From assembly GCF_902713425.1 (NCBI RefSeq), contig NC_081201.1:14029362-14093361 (forward strand): DNA of 64,000 nucleotides, written 5' to 3'. The notes below the pieces were generated by a model. It worked only from the letters and a program-made list of their open reading frames with translations, ran no database searches and had not been told where the DNA came from. Position numbers and translations under genes: made by a program. Of this stretch, positions 56,101 to 64,000 are shown in pieces (position 1 is the stretch's first letter; every line of letters begins with the position of its first letter). The stretch comes from Acipenser ruthenus. Lineage: Eukaryota > Chordata > Actinopteri > Acipenseriformes > Acipenseridae.

Positions 56101-56623
56101 TAGAGCGGTCGTTGCGTGGCCTGCTCCGGTCTACGTCCCTCAGAGCACAATTGAAGTCACCTGACACGATGACGGGTACGTTCCCCAGCAGGAGTGGACG
56201 CAGCTGTGGAAAAAATTGAACTCTTTCGTTTTGGTTAGTGGGTGCGTAGACATTGACCAGTCTGAGGGGAGTGTTGTTGTATGTCACATCCACGCTCAGA
56301 ATTCTACCAGGTTCTACCTCCCTGCTGCTGCGGGAGGTAATAAATGGGTTTTTAAACAGGATACCTACTCCGTCGGCTCTGGCTATGTTGGAGCCCGACC
56401 AGAAGGAGTCCCCCAGGGTCCAACTCTCCTTCAGGTCCCTATAATCAGGGCTCGACGAAATACCACACTCCTGCAGAAAGATGAGATCTGCTTTCAAGTT
56501 AGCTAGATAGTTTAGTACATCAAATCTTTTTTGTGTCTCCCTGATGCTCCTGACATTAACAGACATACATATCAGGGCCATAAGGGTAGCTAACAAGAAA
56601 AGGAGTCGCTGCGTCCACCCCAT
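53178..56623 (-). pseudogene. S4 ORF2: AP endonuclease, reverse transcriptase, C-terminal Cys/His motif
   Basis: About 1,150 codons. Endonuclease (residues ~20-260): NVRSI, LQECG, LVNVYAPT, VSGDFNCAL, SRIDLVL and FFSDHRLL. RT (~400-800): TPGPDGIPGEYYHLF, NWRPISLLCVDYKILAK, QEKAFDRVSHEYMY, SGVRQGCPLSPLLYV and the catalytic TTAYMDDVSLI. C-terminus: CPYAKCRKRETPAHIFWEC. It nicks target DNA and copies its RNA in place. Breaks noticed: a frameshift near 55,500 between the endonuclease and RT frames, a stop in place of Lys (TQTI-NIQALD) near 53,976, and an extra G near 53,620. Start ATG 56621-56623 lies 5 nt past the ORF1 stop. Confidence 0.93.
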
Positions 56624-56628
56624 AGCGA

Positions 56629-58563
56629 CTATGATTGGGAGGTCGGGACACTCTTCCTACTCTTAGCTCTACGCTTGCTTCGAGGGGGCTTGGGCTTATT
56701 TTCAACTCCCATCACCCCTGAGAAGGTACTCACTGCTGCCTCGTCCAAGAAGGCACCGTCTTTATATGCACAGTACGTGGAGTTGTTTGGGCTATTCAAC
56801 TCCCCACAAGGTAAGTCTGGTGGAAAATGCTCAGGGCCCCTCGGAACGTGTGGGTCAGCTTTGTCCTGGGGGGGTTATGACAGACAGCATTCTTTGGCTG
56901 TTACCGTCTGTTGAATTGGAGCTGTTAGCAGACTTCTGGCTTACCGCGTCCAGGGGTATTCCCATGTCCTCCAGTGCTGTATCTAGGAGGACCTCTAGGG
57001 GGCCCCTGGTTTTGCCCATACAAGGGAGGGGGTCAAGGATGCTTTGAAGGGAGGCCCTTCGCTTGAAGAGGGTCATTGCTACCGAGGTACTGCTGGTCAG
57101 GGAAGGTGTTGACCCTGACCTCTCCCTCGGTGCATTAGTGAACACCTCTTCTGCGAGGTGTGCTAGGGTTTGTGCCAACGACTGGGAAGGCTGGCTGGGG
57201 ATGCCCTGGCTGGCTGCTACCTGCCCAGTAGGCGGCAGTGTAGCCATCCCACTCGCCTCCGTCTCTGCCTGCGAGGGCAAGACTGGGGACTTTGTGTGGA
57301 CATTAGCTAGTTTTTGATCTGTGGGGGCCACCTGCAACTTGCTGTCTTTAATCCTTTATCTTCTTTCTTTTCCCCCCCATCGTCTCTACCCTTTCTTTTC
57401 CCCACCCTCGGCTGGTTCTTCACTCCCTTCCCCTCCTTCTCACTCTCACTTTCAATGTCGCTTTCGCTTTCCTCCCCCACGGACTCAATCCTTATGGCGT
57501 CATAACGAGAGCCGAGGGGGAGTGCTGGCGCTGAGAGGGCCCTACTCAGGGGGGGGGGCGCTGCTGGGTCCGGGCTCCCTCCCTGCCTCGTGTTCTGTAT
57601 CAGAGGAGCTACTGGAGGAGCTAGTGGAGTAGCTGTTGTACTCTCTCTCTGGGCTGGGGGAAGGGGTCCTCGTAAAACGGGACATGTCTCGGGGGCGGGG
57701 GGGTGAGGGGGGTGCTGGTGATGATCTTGGGTCTTGGATGCTGTTGGTGGTGATGTGGACTGATCTTTGTTACTTGCTCCCTCTTCCTGCTCAGGCCTAG
57801 GCTTGTTCGTGTTTGCCTTGCTGGCTCTGGCCATGTTGGCATAGGAAGAGGGGCAGTCCTTAAACAGGTGCCCCTTCTTTCCACACAAATTGCACTGCCT
57901 CTCTTCTCTGCAGTGGCTGGTCTCGTGGGGGGCGCCGCAATTCCTGCACTTGACTACAGTACACGCGGCCGCCAGGTGTCCTAATTCCCCACATTTCCTG
58001 CAGAGTTTTGGCATCCCATTATAGAATACCAGCCCTCTGTTGGGCCCTAACACTATGGAGTTTGGAATGTGGCGGACGCCTCCAATGCCCGATGGATCAA
58101 CATTAAGGCGTACCAGCCACTTTCTGGCTCCTGTCCAAACCCCATCTTCATCTGTAATTTTCCTCCCTTCTGATGACACCCTCCCATAGCGGTTAAGCCA
58201 TGTTGTAATATCATAGTCGCTAACAGCCTCATTGAAAAATTGGACAGTAACAACTTTCATTTCTCTGTCTGTCAGTGCATCCACACAAAATTCTTTGTAT
58301 GGAGCGAGATATTTATTCTCCCCCCAAAAGGACCACATTTCTTGTAACTTTTGGGGGTTCCTAAAACTGACCTCAAACACTTCCTCAAGCCCTGGCAATT
58401 TCACCAAACAATTCAAGTCAGAAGGGGAAAAACCCATACCCCTCTGAAGAATGGTCCGGCTGAACTCCAGTCTCGTCAGTCCTGGTTCCGTTTCCTCTTG
58501 CTGGGTCCTTGTGAAGCGCACCGCATTGTGCCTCCTGGTCTCCTGGGTTGGCCGGAACGCCAT
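56629..58563 (-). pseudogene. S4 ORF1: CCHC zinc-knuckle protein
   Basis: Open for 418 codons from MAFRPTQETRRHNAVRFTRT. The middle has ETSLNR-like YDITTWLNRYG and DGVWTGARKWLVRLNVD; then three knuckles CRKCGELGHLAAAC, CRNCGAPHETSHC and CNLCGKKGHLFKDC (~residues 210-265); then a Pro/Ser-rich and acidic/basic region. The frame shifts near 57,320 into MQVAPTDQKLANVHTKSPVL and again near 56,850-56,780 into GAFLDEAAVSTFSGVMGVEN, ending KSVPTSQS with TAG at 56629-56631. So the true ORF1 is ~640 codons with about two shifts. It likely binds element RNA. Confidence 0.85.
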
Positions 58564-59262
58564 CCTTCAGCTGGCTCCTCCGATTGGGGTGGGAGAAGCC
58601 TCTGGACGTCCGGGTTGTCTCTCTCTACGGAAAAGAGACAACGTAAGCAGCAAATCTGGGCAGTTGAAGGAACTATTACTTTAGTCCCTGAGGAGATGGT
58701 CGCCTCTCAAGAGGGACCCCCTCCCCAGGTGAACGGTGTCCTTCCCTGGCGGAGTAGGGGGCGCTGCTTGGCACCGAGACCACGTAGGAAGAATCGTGGC
58801 TGTGACGCCTCCTCGGGGTCCGGGGCCGCCCTCTGCTCCTCCCAGATGGCGCCCTCTGCTGGGCGCCTGCTGCTCTCGCGGTCTGGATCTCGATTACAAT
58901 CAAGGGCTGGGGATGAGGTCGTCTAGGTCATCAAAGGGTCCTCAAAGGTCGTCTGGATGGTAGGTCCTCCTTCTCTCGAACTCCAGGAACGTCTGGAAAA
59001 GCCGGAACCGCCTGAAAAGGAAAAAACTGGAACCGCCTGAAAAAGAAAAAACTGCTCTCAACAGTCAACAAAATCTTGAAAGACCGTCGGCCTGGATTGG
59101 GCAAGCCAAAACCAGACTGAGCATTAGTCTTCCAAAAAGTTGCCGAGCTGAAGAAAGCCAGTCAAAAATAAAAAAAATTCTGTTCCTCCTCACCCGAACA
59201 AACCTCTCACAGACCCTCGGAGGGAGCGGGCAATGCCACTACCCTCTAAGCCTTAGTCTTTA
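58564..59262 (-). promoter_or_regulatory. S4 5' UTR / presumed promoter region
   Basis: GC-rich 700-bp leader, also present in S3 (47300-47904). It contains a direct duplication AAAACTGGAACCGCCTGAAA near 59020. LINE 5' UTRs usually carry the internal promoter; no element is proven here. Confidence 0.6.
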
Positions 59263-59304
59263 GAAAGATTTATTCGAACTGAAGAGAAGCCAGAGTGTGG
59301 TACT
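59263..59304 (-). other. U2 3'-flank end remnant, deletion junction
   Basis: Minus strand CCACACTCTGGCTTCTCTTC AGTTCGAATAAATCTTTC equals the last 40 bp of the U2 3' flank (59535-59520 region). It is joined directly to the middle of a U2 5' flank (59305), so one U2 gene and most of its 3' flank are missing between them. Confidence 0.75.
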
Positions 59305-59504
59305 CGCTTCTTGGACTGAGGGGAAAAATGGGAAAAAGAAAAAAAAAAAGAAAAAGAAAAAAAAGGTGCCAGGCTCTAATTATTAACACGGCCGCCGCCG
59401 CTGTGCTCGTTCTGCTTTTAAACCCATGTCGAGCCCCACCCCGAGGGGCAGGGCTAGCCAAAAATTGCATTGAACTCATAAATGCTCCTCTCCATGGGAA
59501 TCTT
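59305..59504 (-). other. U2 5'-flank module
   Basis: Same order of words as at 52310-52540, from CCATGGAGAGGAGCATTTA to CCCTCAGTCCAAGAAGC; cut before the U2 gene by the deletion noted above. Confidence 0.85.
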
Positions 59505-59917
59505 TAGTAAAAGGCGAAAGATTTATGCGAGCTGAAGAGAAGCCAGAGTGTGGCTTTACTGGCAGCCCAGCTCTTCCGGACGTCCCAAAGGCCATCTCTA
59601 CCCGGCGGCAAGGCCAAACAAAATAATGCAAAACAAAACAAGGAACTCTTCCCAAAACGCAAGTGCCGTTCGGTACCGGCAAAGGGGCGCTTTGATGCTG
59701 CCACCTTGAAAGCGAGGGCTCCTTGCCCCACTAGACAGCTCTGTTTCTGCTTTACCGCTGCGGTCGTCATCCTCCTCCTCCTCCTCCTCCCACGAGCGCA
59801 AGGCCTTCTGGGTACACTTGCCTGCCTGCCTTATTTGGGGGGGAAAAAAAGAGCAGGAAAAAACACAACCCAGAAAAAGGGAGAGGGACAGGCTGGCTGG
59901 CTGGCTCTCTATCTCTC
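59505..59917 (-). other. U2 3'-flank module running straight into the next 5' flank (empty spacer site)
   Basis: From GTGCACGAGAGATAG beside U2 through CCAGAAGGCCTTGCGCTCGT, GGTGGCAGCATCAAAGCGCC and CTGCCAGTAAAGCCACACTC to CATAAATCTTTCGCCTTTTA CTAAAGATTCCC, where the next 5' flank begins. No LINE lies at the spacer position, so this is the uninterrupted target. Confidence 0.85.
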
Positions 59918-60060
59918 GTGCACTGTTCCCGGAGATACTGCAATACCAGGTCAATGCGTGGAGTGGACAGAGGAAGTCCCGGTTCCATCTCCAAAAATAA
60001 ATTTAATATATACGGGTCCCCCTGTGGGATGTATCGGATATTAAACTGATAAGAACAGAT
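59918..60060 (-). pseudogene. RNU2: U2 snRNA 3' portion
   Basis: Minus strand ATCTGTTCTTATCAGTTTAA, TATCCGATACATCCCACAGG, TTATTTTTGGAGATGGAACC, CCACTCCACGCATTGACCTG, GTATTGCAGTATCTCCGGGA and GTGCAC. U2 from nucleotide ~38 to the end, with a short deletion in the Sm-site/stem III region (AGCAGGGAG reduced). LINE K5 adjoins upstream. Confidence 0.93.
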
Positions 60061-60795
60061 TTTTTTTTTTTATTTATTGTCTTTGGACAAAAATCATGAA
60101 CATATAATGAAAACACTTAATACAATACACAAGAAACAATATCACATTACAGCCAAGTCATAAAAACTTTTCAATAAAAAACGTCTGAAAGTACAATCAG
60201 TTTAAAACAATACAGATGACAGTTATAAAACTTATATATTTAATACATGAATTAAAAACCAACTTCCATTTGCACAAGACCGCGTATGCATCAAAAAACA
60301 ACCCGCTTCACCCCCTATCGTAAGACCATGAACCGGCATGAGTCCAAGTGGCAAGCAAACTCCAGCAGGTGCTCCATCTCTCCCGGGTGATCTCTTCTCC
60401 TTCCTGCAGCGCATCCTGTATCTGGTACTCCTCCGAGCCTGTGGCAAGCCAAGATTTTCTCCTCCCCCGAGGTCAGCAGCTTTCCTTTACAAACAAAGAG
60501 ATTTCTCGACTTCCACATGCCTTCTTTTAAAACAGTTCAGTAAAATCCACAAGCATGTCTATTTCTCCTTTATTACAAAACCAGGCTTAACCCTGTGCAG
60601 CACCATTGCTTTTAAAACCTTTCCGTTATTTAAAAACCTGCTCAGGATGTCTTCGGCCTCCCGCCAAACTTTTTTGGCTTGCCCACATTTCCAGAACAGA
60701 TGCGCTGCCGTTTCTTCTGCCCCACAATCCTTAAAAGGACATCTAGGGGACTTCCCGAGGATCCAGCGATTACATGGTAGCCCTTACTGGGAGGA
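60061..60795 (-). mobile_element. K5: U2-inserted Keno-like LINE, 3' part
   Basis: The A-rich 3' end lies directly before ATCTG of U2. ORF2 C-terminus on the minus strand: SRWILGKSPRCPFKDCGAEE and TAAHLFWKCGQAKKVWREAE, the Cys/His motif (CPFKDC...H...C), then about 100 more residues with shifts. Truncated at about 60795 by CR1 copy D. Confidence 0.85.
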
Positions 60796-61053
60796 TCTGA
60801 TAACAAGCTGAAACTTAGAGCAGCTGATTCAAATTCCGCGGCGTTCTGAGACACAGGGGAAGAGACGGAACCCGCAGCGCCAGCACAAACAAACAAAAGT
60901 CAGGCAGTTTCAGAGAGACAGTGTGTGGAAGCGACAACATGGGCGAAGTATGAGTGGACGAGTACAGCACAGTTAGAAGCAGTTTGAAAGCAGGTTGACA
61001 CCTGCAGAAACTAAACTTAAAAAATAAATAAATAAATAAACAAAAATTACTAC

Positions 61054-62067
61054 ATGGTCTTCAAACCAGTAAGCTGTGACAACTGCATGATGTGGGAAAT
61101 CTGAGAAAACCCAACAGAGCTCAACCAAGTTTGTGTAAAGTGCCGCACGATCCAGGACTTGCTTCAACGAGTAAGTCTGCTAGAGAAGGAGCTGGAGGAA
61201 ATGAGACAGCAACAGGAGCTTGAGGAGCTGACACACCCACAATTCATGGAAGTCTGCACCCCTAGCAGACTGAAAGCCACCAGGGAGATGGAAGAGATTC
61301 GAAACAGCTGGGTTCAGATAGGCAGAAGCAGGGAAAAAAAGAAACCTCGTCAAACACAACCACCTGAAATCAAAACATCCAACAAATTTGAGCCACTTCA
61401 GCATTTAGATGACCAAAACCAACATCAAGAGAATGAAAGGAACAACATCCAGGACCCTATAAACAGTGCTGGCCAGGCAGCAAAAAGAAGGGAGGTCATG
61501 ATTGTTGGGGACTCCATATTGAGAAACACAGCAAGTTCAGTTTGCAGTTTGGACCCCCTTACTACAACAGTGTGCTGCCTTCCAGGAGCCTTTGTCAAGC
61601 ACATCACTGAGAACGTGGACAGGCTCCTAGAACGAACAGGAGACGACCCGGTAGTAGTGGTCCACATCGGTACAAACAACATTGGAAGAGACAGACCAAG
61701 ATCCCTGCAAAACAAATTCAGCGCGCTAGGAAGGAAATTAAGACCAAAACCTGTGGTATTTTCTGGGATACTACCGGCACCTTGCAAAGGACCATATCGA
61801 CAGCTGGAAATACAAAATCAAAATGCATGGTTGAAATCGTGGTGCACACAGGAAGGCTTCACCTTTCTTGAACATTGGAGCACATTCTACAACAAGGACT
61901 ATCTATATAGGTGGGGCGGACTGCACTTAAACAAAAAGGGAACCAATCTACTTGGAGAAAGGATCCTTGAGGAGGTCCAGAAGCATTTAAAACTAGAAAG
62001 GAAGTGGGGAGAAAACAAAAAAAACAGAAGGGAGACCACATCAAAACAAGGGCAACAACTCGGGTAA
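61054..62067 (+). pseudogene. CR1 ORF1: zinc-like motif, coiled coil and SGNH esterase domain
   Basis: From ATG 61054: MVFKPVSCDNCMMWEI, one in-frame TGA (codon 17), then VCVKC completing a CxxC...CxxC pair. From ATG 61159 the frame is open for 302 codons: a Glu/Gln-rich coiled-coil-like stretch (LLEKELEEMRQQQELEEL), then the esterase: MIVGDSILRN (Ser block), VVVHIGTNNIGRDR (Gly/Asn blocks) and RWGGLHLNKKG (final His block; the usual Asp of DGxH reads Gly here, whereas copies B and C keep DGLH). CR1 ORF1 esterases are known from other vertebrate CR1 families. Nearly intact. Confidence 0.88.
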
Positions 62068-62089
62068 GACGACTATTAAATGTATTTAT

Positions 62090-63738
62090 CTTGAATACTA
62101 GAAGTCTCAAACAAAATGTTAGAACTTGAAGCTACTGCACTAACAAGTAACTACAATGTGATAGGTGTTACAAAAGCTTGGTTGTCAGAGTGATGGAGAC
62201 TAATGTAATATTAGTGGGTACACACTGTATAGGAAAGACAGGCAGGACAGAAGAGGCGGCGGGGTAGCGCTATACATAAGAAATAGTCTTCAAGCCCAGG
62301 TGTTAAATCAGGACAAAGAAAACAATGCAGAATCAATATGGGTCAGAATAATGGACAGAAATTCAAAGGGCATAATAATAGGAGCATGCTATAGACCGCC
62401 AAATTCAGACGCTGAGCAAAATAATTTGTTATACAATGACCCAATGCGTGTAGAAAAGGAGAAGCCATACTAATGGGGGATTTCAACTCCCCCCCCCCCG
62501 TATAAAATGGGAGAACCCGATGGGGAGCACGACGGACGAAATTGAAATGGTGGAAATGACAAATGACTGCTTCCTAATGCAGTTTGTCAAGGCACCGACT
62601 AGAGGGGAAGCATGCCTTTGATTTTAGTCTCTTCAAATAATGAAGACAGAATAACTAAAACAGAGGTCAGAGAGCCATTGGCAAACTCAGACCGCAACAT
62701 GGTCTCATTTGAAGTATTTTTTAAAACCCCAAAAGTAATGACCTAACGCTAAGGTTTACAATTTTAGAAAAGCAAACTATGAAGGTATGAAACAGAGACA
62801 AACGGAAATAGATTGGAGTAAAATAGAGAGAACATCCACAGAAAAAGGATGGCTGTTTTTTTTTTTTTTAAATGTAGTACTAGATGCGCAAAACAATTAC
62901 ATCCCAAAAGTAGACAAATCTAAATCTAAAGCAAAAAGGCCAAAATGGTTTAATAGATCAATTTTAAAGTATTCAGCGAAAAAAGGCACTTTACAGAGCG
63001 TTTAAAAGGGACCAAAAACAAAAGTACACAGAAAGAGTACTTGGAACTGCAAACGCAAGTCAAAAAGGAAGTTAGAAAGGCCAAGAGAGGGATAGAAATC
63101 AATATTGCTAAGGGGGATAAAACCAATTCCAAAATGTTTTTCCAATATTATAACAGCAAGAGAACATTCAAAGAGGAGGTTAAATGTCTAAGAGACACAA
63201 ATGGCAAAATCATAAATGAAGTAAAAAAAAATAGCAAATATATTAAATGATTACTTTTCACAGGTTTTTACAAAGGAGGACACGGACAACATGCCCCACA
63301 TGTCGACCTGTTCCTATCCAATTTTAAATAACTTTAGCATAAGAGGCAGAAGTGTTTTAAAGGTGCTAGGAGCTCTAAAATAAACAAATCCCCAGGGCCG
63401 GTGAGATCCTCCCAATAGTACTCAAAGAAATGAAAAGTTATTTACAAACCGCTAACCAAGATCATGCAACAGTCTCTTGACACAGGGGTTGTACCGACAG
63501 ACTGGAAAATAGCAAACATAATACCGATCCACAAAAAGGGAGACAAAACCGAACCAGGTAACTACAGACCAATAAGCCATCTATTATATGGAAACTATAA
63601 TAAGATCCAAAATGGAAATTTACCTATATGGTAACAATATCCTGGGAGACAGTCAGCATGGTTTTAGGAAAGGGAGATTGTGTCTAACTAACCTGCTTGA
63701 CTTTTTTGAGGATGCAACATTGAAAATGGATAATTGAA
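62090..63738 (+). pseudogene. CR1 copy D ORF2, endonuclease and N-terminal RT
   Basis: Blocks LELEATALTSNY, YRKDRQDRRGGGVALYIRNS, GACYRPPNSDAEQNNLLYND, LMGDFNSPP and SLDTGVVPTDWK-like DTGVVPTDWKIANIIPIHKK, GDKTEPGNYRPIS. Many shifts; the catalytic RT core is missing because of the junction at 63738. Confidence 0.85.
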
Positions 63739-63904
63739 AAGCATCCTCCTCCCACGAGCGCAAGGCCTTCTGGGTACACTTGCCTGCTGCGTGAGCAGAG
63801 CTGGCTGTCCATCTGTTAGGCAGACCTGCCTGCCTGCCTGCCTTATTTGGAACAAACAAACAACAAAGAGCGTGGAAAAAATACAACCCAGAGAGAGAGA
63901 GAGG

Positions 63905-63947
<43 letters not shown>

Positions 63948-63957
63948 GACCTTTCTT
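63739..63957 (-). other. U2 3'-flank module, partial
   Basis: Minus strand from GTGCACAAGAAAGGTC through a (GA)n tract (63908-63942) to CCAGAAGGCCTTGCGCTCGT GGGAGGAGGATG, where it meets CR1 D. The rest of the module is missing. Confidence 0.85.
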
Positions 63958-64000
63958 GTGCACCGTTCCCGGAGGTACTGCAATACCGGGTCGATGCGTG
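63958..64000 (-). pseudogene. RNU2: U2 snRNA 3' end, cut by the window edge
   Basis: Minus strand CACGCATCGACCCGGTATTG CAGTACCTCCGGGAACGGTGCAC; the last ~43 bases of U2 with no visible damage. Whether the rest is whole cannot be seen. Confidence 0.9.

Larger units (their letters stand above)
52541..59262 (-). mobile_element. S4: nearly complete spacer-inserted L1-Tx1 LINE (6.7 kb)
   Basis: Parts on the minus strand: 5' UTR (59262-58564), ORF1 (58563-56629), ORF2 (56623-53178), 3' UTR (53177-52541). The 5' end starts TAAAGACTAAGGC, as in S3; the 3' end CAATAAAAGAGTAT is followed by TTTTACTAAAG of the U2 spacer. On the upstream side it follows a remnant of the U2 3' flank (59263-59304). Only about five disabling changes were noticed in the two ORFs, so it is the best model of the family. 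Confidence 0.92.
60796..63738 (+). mobile_element. CR1 LINE copy D with full 5' UTR and ORF1
   Basis: Plus strand: 5' UTR (60796-61053), ORF1 (61054-62067), ORF2 from about 62090, stopping inside RT at LLDFFEDATLKMDN (63738), where U2 3'-flank sequence begins. The 3' half of RT and the CR1 3' end are lost. It is the only CR1 copy here with its 5' part. Confidence 0.9.

Overview
This is repeat-dense vertebrate DNA, most likely from a ray-finned fish. The CR1 LINE and tRNA-SINE types, as I remember them, suggest a non-teleost such as a sturgeon or paddlefish; that is memory plus inference and no database was searched. I see no confident single-copy host protein gene, no tRNA and no rRNA. Almost everything recognisable is a transposable element, a tandem repeat, or a piece of U2 snRNA repeat.

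The main structure is a decayed U2 snRNA tandem array on the minus strand, clearest from about 25.6 to 64 kb. Its unit reads: U2 5' flank, U2 gene, U2 3' flank with a (GA)n tract, then the next 5' flank. Pieces of U2 RNA occur at 9.3, 27.7, 33.0, 35.8, 48.4, 52.3, 60.0 and 63.98 kb. Two LINE groups of the L1-Tx1 type occupy fixed places in the unit. Group K (Keno-like) sits inside the U2 RNA sequence, next to the branch-site-pairing GUAGUA; copies are at 6.7-9.3, 27.8-33.0, 33.8-35.8, 48.5-52.3 and 60.1-60.8 kb. Group S sits in the spacer between the U2 3' and 5' flanks; copies are at 25.6-27.2, 36.0-38.9, 45.2-47.9 and 52.5-59.3 kb, with an unoccupied spacer site at 59.5 kb. The 52.5-59.3 kb S copy is nearly complete (ORF1 with three CCHC knuckles; ORF2 with AP endonuclease, RT with YMDD and a C-terminal Cys/His motif). 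No complete U2 gene is visible.

The array has been invaded and rearranged by CR1 LINEs (20.5, 28.7, 36.3 and 60.8 kb), piggyBac fragments (15-16.5, 24.8 and 28.1 kb), tRNA-derived SINEs (14.3 and 33.2 kb), a short TIR element family (6.1, 15.2 and 36.2/38.7 kb) and a decayed Penelope-like element with GIY-YIG and an upstream SGNH-hydrolase-like domain (40.1-42.7 kb).

The left 25 kb holds a pogo-like transposon with long TIRs (10.1-12.9 kb), a Crypton-type tyrosine recombinase gene (13-14 kb), an unclassified long-TIR element (22.1-23.4 kb) and three large minisatellites (0.76-1.28, 3.84-5.2 and 17.6-19.6 kb). One of these appears to have grown from the terminal repeat of a short transposon.
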